64,000 nucleotides of DNA, taken from CAKZNE01 sp040222435. Lineage in GTDB: Bacteria > Bacteroidota > Bacteroidia > Flavobacteriales > Schleiferiaceae. Shown here one piece after another: positions 38,917-46,664 of this stretch. The stretch spans positions 2,294,001-2,358,000 of the forward strand of contig OZ243107.1 of assembly GCA_965212245.1 (NCBI GenBank). Direction: 5' to 3'. The first letter of the stretch is position 1. The number at the start of each line of letters is the position of its first letter. Both the position numbers and the translations under genes were made by a program. The notes below the pieces were generated by a model, which did not search any database, was not told the origin of the DNA, and saw only the letters and a list, made by a program, of their open reading frames with translations.

Positions 38917-40839
38917 TTATTTTTTATCGTCTTCTTCTACTTCTTCGTATTCCACATCGGTTACATCTTCAGCAGAACCACCACCTTCAGCACCTTGTGC
39001 AGCTCCATCGGCAGGCTGGCCTTCAGCACCACCTTCCTGTTGAGCTTTGTAGAGTTCTTCTGAAGCATTTTTCCAGGCCTCATTGATCTTTTCCATGGCT
39101 GCATCAATAGCTTCCACATCCTTACTTTGATGAGCGGCTTTAAGCTCGGTCAAAGCACTTTCAATAGGCCCTTTCTTATCATCAGAAAGCTTATCGCCAA
39201 ATTCCTTCAATTGTTTCTCCGTCTGGAAAACCATACCGTCAGCAGCATTGATCTTCTCTACTTTCTCTTTGGCTTGCTTATCCGTATCAGCATTAGCTTC
39301 GGCTTCACGCTTCATCTTTTCGATTTCATCCTGGCTTAATCCGGAAGAAGCTTCGATACGGATACTTTGTTCTTTACCGGTAGCCTTATCCTTGGCAGAA
39401 ACGTTTAGAATACCATTCGCATCAATATCAAAGGTTACTTCAATTTGAGGCACACCGCGCGGGGCAGGTGGAATATCACTCAAATGGAAACGGCCGATGG
39501 TTTTGTTATCCTGAGCCATAGGACGCTCTCCCTGTAGTACGTGGATCTCAACCGAAGGCTGATTATCACTGGCAGTAGAGAAGGTCTCTGACTTTTTAGT
39601 AGGAATAGTAGTGTTGGCATCAATCAGGCGTGTCATTACACCACCCATAGTTTCAATACCCAGTGAAAGAGGTGTTACATCCAGAAGAAGTACATCTTTT
39701 ACATCACCAGCTAAAACTCCACCTTGTATAGCTGCACCCAGTGCTACTACTTCGTCAGGGTTTACACCTTTGGAAGGATCTTTACCGAAGAAAGATTTTA
39801 CCGCTTCCTGTATAGCAGGAATACGGGTACTACCACCTACAAGAATGATCTCATCAATATCTGATTTTTCAAGACCTGCAGCTTTCAATGCTGACTTACA
39901 AGGCTCAATGGTTCGTTTGATCAGACTGTCGGCCAATTGCTCAAACTTGGCACGTGATAAAGTTTTTACCAGGTGTTTAGGGCCACTGGCTGTAGCTGTA
40001 ATGTAAGGCAGGTTGATCTCTGTTGAAGATGAAGAGGATAATTCGATCTTGGCCTTTTCAGCTGCTTCCTTAAGCCGTTGCAGGGCCATAGGATCCTGTT
40101 TAAGGTCTACATCTTCTTCACTTTTAAATTCATCTGCCAACCAATCGATCAGCACTTCATCAAAGTCATCACCACCAAGGTGAGTATCACCATCAGTAGA
40201 GCGTACTTCAAATACACCGTCACCCAACTCAAGGATAGATACATCATGTGTACCTCCACCGCAGTCAAATACTACGATCTTTTTGTCTTCTCCTTTTTTA
40301 TCAATCCCATACGCCAAAGAGGCAGCAGTAGGCTCATTGATAATTCTTCGAACTTTTAGGCCCGCTACTTCACCAGCTTCTTTAGTGGCCTGACGCTGTG
40401 AGTCATTAAAATAAGCAGGAACGGTAATTACCGCTTCAGATACTTCCTGACCCAGGTAATCTTCAGCGGTTTTTTTCATTTTCTGAAGTACCATTGCCGA
40501 AATTTCCTGTGGCGTATACATACGCCCGTCAATATCCACACGGGGCGTATTATTATCACCTTTTACCACTTTATAAGGTACCCGGCCAACTTCTTTTTCT
40601 ACTTCAGAAAAAGAGGAGCCAATAAAGCGCTTTATTGAATATATTGTTTTGGTTGGGTTAGTGATGGCCTGGCGTTTGGCAGGATCACCAACTTTTCTCT
40701 CACCGCCTTCTACAAAAGCAACGATAGATGGAGTAGTGCGTTTCCCTTCACTATTAGGGATCACTACCGCCTCATTACCCTCCATTACCGCTACGCAGGA
40801 GTTGGTGGTTCCTAAGTCAATTCCAATGATCTTTCCCAT
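38917..40839 (-). CDS. dnaK: Hsp70 chaperone DnaK
   Basis: DnaK, 640 residues, the main Hsp70, folds and protects proteins in an ATP cycle. The nucleotide-binding domain opens GKIIGIDLGTTNSCVAVMEG, with VFDCGGGTHDVSIL and GGSTRIPAIQ further on. The substrate-binding domain includes DVTPLSLGIETMGG near 388-401 and the IPTKKSETFSTA region. A helical lid and a Gly/Gln/Ala-rich acidic tail ending EEVEEDDKK close it. It stands alone on the minus strand, without dnaJ or grpE beside it, which is usual for this phylum. A perfect 24-bp palindrome lies about 85 bases upstream. Confidence 0.98.
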   Translation of the reverse strand: MGKIIGIDLGTTNSCVAVMEGNEAVVIPNSEGKRTTPSIVAFVEGGERKVGDPAKRQAITNPTKTIYSIKRFIGSSFSEVEKEVGRVPYKVVKGDNNTPRVDIDGRMYTPQEISAMVLQKMKKTAEDYLGQEVSEAVITVPAYFNDSQRQATKEAGEVAGLKVRRIINEPTAASLAYGIDKKGEDKKIVVFDCGGGTHDVSILELGDGVFEVRSTDGDTHLGGDDFDEVLIDWLADEFKSEEDVDLKQDPMALQRLKEAAEKAKIELSSSSSTEINLPYITATASGPKHLVKTLSRAKFEQLADSLIKRTIEPCKSALKAAGLEKSDIDEIILVGGSTRIPAIQEAVKSFFGKDPSKGVNPDEVVALGAAIQGGVLAGDVKDVLLLDVTPLSLGIETMGGVMTRLIDANTTIPTKKSETFSTASDNQPSVEIHVLQGERPMAQDNKTIGRFHLSDIPPAPRGVPQIEVTFDIDANGILNVSAKDKATGKEQSIRIEASSGLSQDEIEKMKREAEANADTDKQAKEKVEKINAADGMVFQTEKQLKEFGDKLSDDKKGPIESALTELKAAHQSKDVEAIDAAMEKINEAWKNASEELYKAQQEGGAEGQPADGAAQGAEGGGSAEDVTDVEYEEVEEDDKK

Positions 40840-40924
40840 TATATCTTTATTTAGTAATTAAGTATTGGCAAAATTTCTCGGCAAACTAAAGGTCAATCTC
40901 TATGCCAGTGGGCTAAAAAGCAAA

Positions 40925-40948
40925 AGTCCTGTCAAATTTGACAGGACT
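40925..40948 (-). terminator. Perfect palindrome, likely terminator of the 40993-42096 gene
   Basis: The 24-base sequence AGTCCTGTCAAA|TTTGACAGGACT is its own reverse complement. On the minus strand it is followed by TTTTGCTTTTT, as in an intrinsic terminator, 45 bases past the lipoprotein stop. It lies upstream of dnaK and could also bind a regulator. Confidence 0.6.
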
Positions 40949-40992
40949 AGCTGATGTTAAAGTCTTAAAACTGTATAGTTTGTGTCTATATG

Positions 40993-42096
40993 TCAGTTGT
41001 CATAAGGACATTGACGGCCGTTTCCACCTGTTCCCGGCAGGTCGTCACAAATGCAAGTGTCAGCTGTGGCAGCTTCAATAAAGGCAAATCGTTTAGCACA
41101 GATAGACTGCTTCTGGTATAGGTTATCCAAAAAAGAAGGGGTACCTCTGTCATCTAACTTTGCACCTTCAATGGAAACTTTTAAGCGAGAGGCAAAAATT
41201 CCAGCCCCATTTTCTACATTGGTGAAATCAGGTCGGTTTTGATTGATGCCCGAAGAAGGCTTTTTCAGATTCATATAGGTGGTCAGGTTTTCATCTGCTG
41301 CCCACACTTCAAAACGCATGGATTCAAAAAAGCGTAATACATCGGGATCAGTATCTATCCGGTTGGCGATGTAAGAATAGAATGCATCGGTACCTAATGC
41401 TAGTTCGAAGTCTATGTCTGTATTCTTTCGGGGTACATCCTGGTACTTATATAATATTTCTTTGATCTCAGATTCTTTAGTGGTAAGATTGAACTCCTTA
41501 TAGTAGAAATAATAGCGAGGTTGGTATAAGAATATACGTCCTTCAGAGTTTTCCCAACCCAGAGTGCCTCTAAAATTAATTCCATCGACTAAATCACGGG
41601 GAATGTTAATTTCAAATGTTTCCAATACCCGTGTAGTAGCTGTAACCTGTGGACTGCCATTGGCCTTATCCACAATCAGTTCGTACTCAAATTCATTTGA
41701 CACCGGAATGTCAGGCGAAATTACCGGATACACACGATAGCCTTCTGTGGTAAAGGGGCCATCATCATTTAAGCTTCTGATGGTATAATCGGGTTTAAGT
41801 TCGCGGGAGCTTACCAGTTCTCCCCGGTTATTGTTATCATCTATATTATACCAATTGAGAGTAACGGTTATCTCATTTTCATCGTAGTATAGTGAATCGG
41901 GCTTGTCATAAGAGTTCCGGGCAGGTTCAGACCCCAGGTAACCACGCTCAATACGTATAAAGTTAGTATCAAGAGTAGGGTCCAGCAGCCCGTACACTAC
42001 AGTGATATCTTTCCATTCTGAATTAATACTTAACTCATTATCACAAGAGAAGATGAATAAAGCCACAACCAGTGTTAAGATGTTCCTTAGTTTCAT
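40993..42096 (-). CDS. Lipoprotein, possibly DUF4249-like
   Basis: A 367-residue predicted lipoprotein. The signal peptide MKLRNILTLVVALFIFSC ends at a lipobox Cys18 followed by DNE. The mature protein is predicted beta-rich, with an immunoglobulin-like first half (VVYGLLDPTLDTNFIRIERGYLG) and many Asn/Asp. A string NVENGAGIFASRL near 295-308 is like the ending of Bacteroidota DUF4249 lipoproteins, which usually sit next to TonB-dependent receptors. No such receptor is present here, so the assignment is tentative. The C-terminal tail has four Cys (TCICDDLPGTGGNGRQCPYDN), possibly paired by disulfides. It is monocistronic, with its own promoter and terminator. It might be surface exposed. Confidence 0.75.
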   Translation of the reverse strand: MKLRNILTLVVALFIFSCDNELSINSEWKDITVVYGLLDPTLDTNFIRIERGYLGSEPARNSYDKPDSLYYDENEITVTLNWYNIDDNNNRGELVSSRELKPDYTIRSLNDDGPFTTEGYRVYPVISPDIPVSNEFEYELIVDKANGSPQVTATTRVLETFEINIPRDLVDGINFRGTLGWENSEGRIFLYQPRYYFYYKEFNLTTKESEIKEILYKYQDVPRKNTDIDFELALGTDAFYSYIANRIDTDPDVLRFFESMRFEVWAADENLTTYMNLKKPSSGINQNRPDFTNVENGAGIFASRLKVSIEGAKLDDRGTPSFLDNLYQKQSICAKRFAFIEAATADTCICDDLPGTGGNGRQCPYDN

Positions 42097-42171
42097 TAAA
42101 AAGGTATTTCAAATTCATTAGACCCTTTTTTGCAAAAAGGTTGTTCATCAGCAAAAGTGCTTTAAACAGGG

Positions 42172-42179
42172 CAAAAGTA
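42172..42179 (-). promoter_or_regulatory. Putative -7 element of the lipoprotein gene
   Basis: TACTTTTG on the minus strand matches TAnnTTTG. It directly abuts the plus-strand -7 element of panB, so the two divergent promoters share a single short region. It is 76 bases before the lipoprotein start. Confidence 0.4.
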
Positions 42180-42187
42180 TAACTTTG
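42180..42187 (+). promoter_or_regulatory. Putative -7 element of panB
   Basis: TAACTTTG matches TAnnTTTG. The panB ATG is 27 bases downstream. Directly adjoins the opposing element at 42172-42179. Confidence 0.45.
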
Positions 42188-42214
42188 TAGCTTTGATCCT
42201 ATTATAATCTATTT

Positions 42215-43033
42215 ATGTCCGTAGCAAAATCTGATTTTAAGAAAGTGACAACCAACTCCGTTCAGGAAATGAAACGGAATGGTGAAAAAATATCTATGCT
42301 TACAGCTTATGATTATACGCTGGCCAAGATTATTGACTCAGCCGGGATTGATGTAATATTGGTGGGTGATTCGGCATCTAATGTGATGGCAGGGCATGAA
42401 ACCACTTTACCTATTACACTGGATCAGATGATATACCATGCCGGTGCAGTAGTGCGTGCAGTGGAACGTGCTTTGGTGGTGGTTGATCTTCCTTTTGGAA
42501 GTTATCAGGGTAATAGTAAGGAGGCCCTGAGCTCTGCTATTAAAATAATGAAAGAGAGCGGGGGACATGCTGTTAAACTGGAAGGGGGTATTGAAATCCT
42601 GACTTCAGTACAACGCATTCTCACGGCAGGTATACCGGTTATGGGGCACTTGGGGCTTACACCGCAATCCATCTATAAGTTTGGAACTTATACCGTACGG
42701 GCCAAGGAAGAGGAAGAAGCCGATAAGTTAATTGCAGACGCCAGGCAACTGGAAGAAGCGGGTTGTTTTGCCTTGGTGCTGGAAAAAATACCGGCCAGGC
42801 TGGCACAAAGAGTGGCAGAGAGTCTTAGTATTCCTGTAATAGGTATAGGAGCAGGTCCTGGTGTGGATGGTCAGGTATTGGTATTACATGATATGTTGGG
42901 TATGACTCATGAATTTCATCCCCGGTTTTTACGCAGATATCTTAATTTATTTGAGGATATTACCGGAGCAGTTCAAAATTATGTGAAAGATGTAAAGTCT
43001 GTAGACTTTCCCAATAAGAAGGAGCAGTATTGA
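42215..43033 (+). CDS. panB: 3-methyl-2-oxobutanoate hydroxymethyltransferase
   Basis: PanB, 272 residues, makes ketopantoate from 2-ketoisovalerate and methylene-tetrahydrofolate, the first committed step to pantothenate and coenzyme A. The TIM-barrel motifs are plain: MLTAYDYTLAKIIDSAGID near 28-46, VGDSASNVMAGHETTLPI near 49-66, and PVIGIGAGPGVDGQVLVLHDMLG near 208-230 with the catalytic Glu and metal-binding Asp. Length is normal (E. coli PanB 264). The RluA-type gene starts within its stop (TTGA), so the two are translationally coupled although functionally unrelated. Confidence 0.97.
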   Translation: MSVAKSDFKKVTTNSVQEMKRNGEKISMLTAYDYTLAKIIDSAGIDVILVGDSASNVMAGHETTLPITLDQMIYHAGAVVRAVERALVVVDLPFGSYQGNSKEALSSAIKIMKESGGHAVKLEGGIEILTSVQRILTAGIPVMGHLGLTPQSIYKFGTYTVRAKEEEEADKLIADARQLEEAGCFALVLEKIPARLAQRVAESLSIPVIGIGAGPGVDGQVLVLHDMLGMTHEFHPRFLRRYLNLFEDITGAVQNYVKDVKSVDFPNKKEQY

Positions 43034-43743
43034 GTATAGCACTGGATAAGGAACGGGTTCTTTTTGAGGATAATCACCTTTTAATTGTTTCCAAGCTTCC
43101 GGGAGAATTAGTACAGGGGGATTATACGGGAGATATTCCCTTACTGGAAATGGTGAGAGAGTACATCAGGATAGCTTATGATAAACCGGGTAATGTGTTT
43201 GCTGGTTTAATCCATCGTCTGGATAGACCAACTTCGGGCATAGTTGTATTTGCCAAGACCTCTAAATCACTGGCCCGCATGAATGCCATTTTTGAAAAGC
43301 GGGAAGTAGCCAAAACTTATTGGGCTCTGGTAAAAGGTAAGCCACAAAGTGAAAGTAACCGGCTGGTTCACTACCTTAAAAAAGATCAGAAAAAAAATAA
43401 ATCGTTCCCGGTATCTAAAAAAGATGCACAAGCCAGGAAAGCCATTCTCACGTATCGCTGCATAATGCAGTCTGAAAGTTACAGTTTGCTGGAGGTTGAA
43501 CTGGAAACCGGGCGTCATCACCAGATCAGGGTTCAGTTGGCTTCAGAGGGAATGCCTATTAAAGGTGATTTGAAGTATGGCTTTCCACGCAGTAATCATG
43601 ATGCAAGCATTTCATTACATGCTCGCAGTATATCCTTTATACACCCGGTAAGTGGTGAAGATGTTTTCATTTCCGCTCCTTTGCCACATGGTGATAAAGT
43701 ATGGAAGTACTTTAGCAAATTGGATACAGATAAACCTAAATAA
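43030..43743 (+). CDS. RluA-family pseudouridine synthase
   Basis: A 237-residue pseudouridine synthase that isomerises uridine in rRNA or tRNA. The catalytic motif GLIHRLDRPTSGIVVFAKTS lies near 60-79, with the active Asp in HRLDR. GRHHQIRVQLASEGMPIKGD near 156-175 is the second conserved block. It has no S4 domain and is the length of RluA/RluC-type short forms. The start codon is TTG at 43030, overlapping the panB stop; this gives MSIALDKERVLFEDN, a normal family start. The target base cannot be assigned. It is followed two bases on by a membrane protein gene. Confidence 0.92.
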   Translation: MSIALDKERVLFEDNHLLIVSKLPGELVQGDYTGDIPLLEMVREYIRIAYDKPGNVFAGLIHRLDRPTSGIVVFAKTSKSLARMNAIFEKREVAKTYWALVKGKPQSESNRLVHYLKKDQKKNKSFPVSKKDAQARKAILTYRCIMQSESYSLLEVELETGRHHQIRVQLASEGMPIKGDLKYGFPRSNHDASISLHARSISFIHPVSGEDVFISAPLPHGDKVWKYFSKLDTDKPK

Positions 43744-43745
43744 CT

Positions 43746-44450
43746 ATGCAGTTAGTTCTGGAAATTGCCACTTTATTTTTAATTTTTCTCTTATTCCGCC
43801 AGGCGGTTGTAAAGGCTTTTCCAGTTCATGCGGTAGGCTTACCTATAAGTGATGATTCAAAAAAGGCACTTCGGAAATATCGCAGGCGTTACCTGGTTTT
43901 ATTTTGGACCTTTGGTATTCTTTTGTCACTGCTTTTTAGCATAGGTCTTTATGAACTTTTTTTTCAGTTACATGCCAGCGGGGTAGAAGGGCATATTCTT
44001 ATCATTGAAAGAGCTGCGTTGCTGTTACCTTCCACGGTATTAGGTTTTTTAGCGGGGACTTTTTCAGCGCGTTGGATGAATTCCCGGATGCAGCATGACG
44101 GACTCAGCTTTTTCTTTGAAGAATACTATGATGAATGGAAGGGCTTTGATACTACCAAGGTGCGTGGTTGGCTTGTTTTGTCATCAATAATAATAGCAAG
44201 TGCTATATTATATACTCAGTATCAGGTTTATGCCTTAAAAAGCGGGGATGAAATAGAGTGGCGATTATCTCCTGGTAAATTAAAGAAGAACAAGCTTAGT
44301 GAGGTAGTGGATATTACGGTTCAGGCAGGCGATGAGTTTGCCATTGCTTTTGTTTCTGGCGATACACTTCTTACCCAAAAGCTAGGGGGTGACAAGGTTA
44401 GTTTTATAAACAGCCTGAAAAAAGCCCCGCCAAAAAAGGCAGGGCATTAA
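43746..44450 (+). CDS. Unrecognised membrane protein
   Basis: A 234-residue protein I do not recognise. Four transmembrane helices are likely: about 3-20, 47-68 (LVLFWTFGILLSLLFSIGL), 88-110 (AALLLPSTVLGFLAGTF) and 143-161. The stretch between helices two and four contains charged segments (RWMNSRMQHDG, FFFEEYYDEWKGFD). The C-terminal 70 residues are soluble, with a beta-rich pattern (VVDITVQAGDEFAIAFVSGD). It begins two bases after the RluA-type gene, so it is in the panB transcript. The DNA that encodes the C terminus also forms the minus-strand terminator of hsp20. Function unknown. Confidence 0.75.
   Translation: MQLVLEIATLFLIFLLFRQAVVKAFPVHAVGLPISDDSKKALRKYRRRYLVLFWTFGILLSLLFSIGLYELFFQLHASGVEGHILIIERAALLLPSTVLGFLAGTFSARWMNSRMQHDGLSFFFEEYYDEWKGFDTTKVRGWLVLSSIIIASAILYTQYQVYALKSGDEIEWRLSPGKLKKNKLSEVVDITVQAGDEFAIAFVSGDTLLTQKLGGDKVSFINSLKKAPPKKAGH
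44418..44445 (-). terminator. hsp20 terminator inside the convergent membrane gene
   Basis: On the minus strand GCCCTGCC and GGCGGGGC pair around TTTTTT and are followed by six T residues. It lies 30 bases past the hsp20 stop and within the last codons (PPKKAGH) of the plus-strand gene at 43746. Confidence 0.75.
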
Positions 44451-44475
44451 CAATTCATACATCAAATCTGCTCGC

Positions 44476-44925
44476 TTAAGCTATCTCAATCATTTTGGGC
44501 GCTTGCTTTTTAGCTTCTGCTTTTTTAGGAAGCTCAATGGATAGTACACCATTTTCATACACGGCCTTAATTTCCTCTTCGACTATACGGTTTTCAGGAA
44601 GATGGAAAGTACGGGTGAAAGAATGACTTCTGAATTCTACATGTGAGAAATTAATATTCTCTTTTCTTTCCTCCTGCTTTTTGTCGGTAGCAACGGTAAG
44701 GGTGTTTTCATCAAGAGAGATCTTGAAATCTCCTTTCTGCATTCCCGGTACTGCAAGTTCCACCTTATAAGCGTCATCATCTTCTAAAATGTTTGCTGGT
44801 GGGATATTGCCCCATTTTTTATTGACAGTTTGTGTAGGCCAATTCAAAAAGTCATCGTTAAAAAAATGATCAAATACATTATTCAGACTTGCTGCTTGTG
44901 TGGGTTGTTTCTTTATAAGTTTCAT
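44476..44925 (-). CDS. Small heat-shock protein, Hsp20 family
   Basis: A 149-residue alpha-crystallin chaperone that binds unfolding proteins without ATP. The N-terminal arm (about 1-40) is followed by the alpha-crystallin domain (about 44-140), with PANILEDDDAYKVELAVPGM near 43-62, the ENTLTVATDKKQEE strand and FTRTFHLPENRIVEEEIKAVYENGVLSIELPKK near 103-135. The C-terminal tail has an IEIA-like motif (MIEIA). All features are canonical. It is monocistronic, transcribed away from an M48 peptidase gene. The 190-base upstream gap shows no firm promoter; heat control by a sigma factor or repressor cannot be read here. Confidence 0.94.
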   Translation of the reverse strand: MKLIKKQPTQAASLNNVFDHFFNDDFLNWPTQTVNKKWGNIPPANILEDDDAYKVELAVPGMQKGDFKISLDENTLTVATDKKQEERKENINFSHVEFRSHSFTRTFHLPENRIVEEEIKAVYENGVLSIELPKKAEAKKQAPKMIEIA

Positions 44926-45030
44926 AGTTCTATTAGTTTTTTAATTACGATTTTTCTCAGGTCAAATTAAATGCCAGCGATCATTACCTATTAAAATCAA
45001 TATTAAAACTGAAAAAATGACAGCACCTAC

Positions 45031-45061
45031 TTTTATTTAATGACATAAAGTCTTATTTTTG
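45031..45061 (+). promoter_or_regulatory. Putative promoter of the M48 peptidase gene
   Basis: TTTT at 45031-45034, a 19-base spacer, and TATTTTTG at 45054-45061 match the Bacteroidota consensus at both elements and spacing. The leader would be about 50 bases before the ATG at 45117. Confidence 0.6.
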
Positions 45062-45116
45062 AGATTTAGCAAACACTTTTTGTCATTGTTTGTTGCTCTG
45101 ATCAAATTCTCTATTT

Positions 45117-45920
45117 ATGAAAAAATACTTCTTCATTGCTTTCCTCTTTCTTATTGGAAGTTGTAAGACTGTGCCTCTGACAGGAAGAAAACAGCTTAAC
45201 CTTATTCCTTCGGATCAGGTGCAGTCGCTTAGTAATGATCAATATCGCCAGGTGATCAGCGGAAGTCAGCTAAGTTCTAATGCAGAATGGAGCAATTGGG
45301 TGAGTACCGTGGGGAATGATATAAAAAATGGAGTAGAAGAATATTTGCGTCAGGAAAAGCATTCAGAATTAATAGAAGATTACCATTGGGAATTTAACCT
45401 TATTAAAGAGGATCAAACCATTAATGCCTGGGCCATGCCCGGAGGTAAAGTGGCTTTTTATACCGGAATACTGCCCATATGTGAAACTAAACAGGGCGTG
45501 GCTGTAGTTATGGGGCACGAAGTAGCACATGCTATTGCAAGACATGGCAATGAACGTATGTCTCAGGGACTGGTGCAGCAATTAGGAGGTGTGGCCCTGG
45601 CGGTAGCTTTAAAGGATAAGCCAGCTGAAACCCAGGCTCTTTTTATGGGTGCTTATGGTGTGGCTTCTCAGGTTGGAATATTATTGCCTTTTAGCCGTAC
45701 ACATGAAAGCGAAGCAGATCATCTCGGTTTAATTTTCATGGCCATGGCTGGTTATGACCCCCGTGAAGCGCCAAAGTTCTGGCAACGTATGGAGGCTCGA
45801 TCAGGAGGTGGTCAGCCCCCCGAGTTTTTGTCTACACACCCCAGTCATACCACGCGCATTAACAATCTCAATAAATGGATGCCGGAGGCTTTAAAGTATT
45901 ACCAGCCTGCTGCTAATTAA
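45117..45920 (+). CDS. M48-family metallopeptidase lipoprotein
   Basis: A 267-residue zinc peptidase anchored as a lipoprotein. The signal peptide MKKYFFIAFLFLIGSC ends at Cys16. The zinc motif HEVAHAIARHGNER lies near 139-152 and the third ligand Glu in HESEADHLGL near 195-204. The early segment TGRKQLNLIPSDQ is typical of the YcaL/LoiP/BepA-like subgroup, which degrades misfolded outer-membrane or envelope proteins. It lacks the TPR domain of BepA. It is monocistronic with a good promoter and is followed 37 bases later by the lysoplasmalogenase-like gene, which may be cotranscribed. Confidence 0.93.
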   Translation: MKKYFFIAFLFLIGSCKTVPLTGRKQLNLIPSDQVQSLSNDQYRQVISGSQLSSNAEWSNWVSTVGNDIKNGVEEYLRQEKHSELIEDYHWEFNLIKEDQTINAWAMPGGKVAFYTGILPICETKQGVAVVMGHEVAHAIARHGNERMSQGLVQQLGGVALAVALKDKPAETQALFMGAYGVASQVGILLPFSRTHESEADHLGLIFMAMAGYDPREAPKFWQRMEARSGGGQPPEFLSTHPSHTTRINNLNKWMPEALKYYQPAAN

Positions 45921-45957
45921 AAGACTTTATCTTAGCGCCCGTTCAAACCTAAAGACT

Positions 45958-46626
45958 TTGAAAGTACGCGATTTTTCCAAGTTATATTTTGTTTTTCTCC
46001 TATTACATCTGGCTACTATTTACCAGCCTGAAAGTGAACTCTTAGCTACTTTGAGCAAGCCTTTGCTCATAGTTTCCCTACTTGTTTTTTTTATTTCAAA
46101 AACCGGGCAGGTAAAGACCTTCTCCCAATGGTGGGTAGCGCTGGCATTGCTTTTTTCCTTGGTAGGAGATACTTTACTGATGTGGAATGGTGAAATCTTT
46201 TTTTTGGGTGGTATGGGTGCTTTTGCCCTGGCTCACTTGGCTTATATCTCGTATTTTTTAAAAGAGCGCAAAGGAGCTTCGTCAATACCTGGCTTTATAG
46301 GGAGTATCATTGTGGTGGGTTTTAGCATTTTCGCCTTAAACCATTGGATCACTCTGACTGAAACCTTAAGGCTTCCGGTAAATGCCTATGGAGTTATACT
46401 TGGGCTTAACTTAATAGCAGCGGTACAATATCATATTTCGGGAAATAGAAAAGCACCACTCATACCATCCGGGGTTTTGCTTTTTATTCTTTCTGATATA
46501 CTATTAGCGTATCAAAAATTCAATTTAAACCAGCCTGATAAATTTCTTGAAATGGGTGTTATGACGCTTTATGGATCTGCGCAGTTTCTGATAATAGCAG
46601 GAGTTCTAAACCGAATTGAGGAATAA
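45958..46626 (+). CDS. YhhN-type lysoplasmalogenase-like membrane protein
   Basis: A 222-residue polytopic membrane protein of the YhhN/TMEM86 family, whose eukaryotic members cleave lysoplasmalogens. Eight membrane helices are likely. Family markers include FSLVGDTLLMW near 62-72 with the conserved Gly-Asp, and LSDILLAYQKFN near 179-190 with a second Ser-Asp pair near the C terminus. Substrate in bacteria is not clear, since plasmalogens are mostly made by anaerobes. The start codon is TTG at 45958; no upstream ATG is in frame. It ends 39 bases before the priA stop of the opposite strand. Confidence 0.85.
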   Translation: MKVRDFSKLYFVFLLLHLATIYQPESELLATLSKPLLIVSLLVFFISKTGQVKTFSQWWVALALLFSLVGDTLLMWNGEIFFLGGMGAFALAHLAYISYFLKERKGASSIPGFIGSIIVVGFSIFALNHWITLTETLRLPVNAYGVILGLNLIAAVQYHISGNRKAPLIPSGVLLFILSDILLAYQKFNLNQPDKFLEMGVMTLYGSAQFLIIAGVLNRIEE

Positions 46627-46664
46627 AAACGGCAAATCCTGTTTAAATTATTTACCCGAATGGT

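Noticed and set aside
40925..40948. CIRCE-type heat-shock operator before dnaK
   Set aside because: CIRCE is TTAGCACTC-N9-GAGTGCTAA; this palindrome is unrelated in sequence and has a terminator-like tail.
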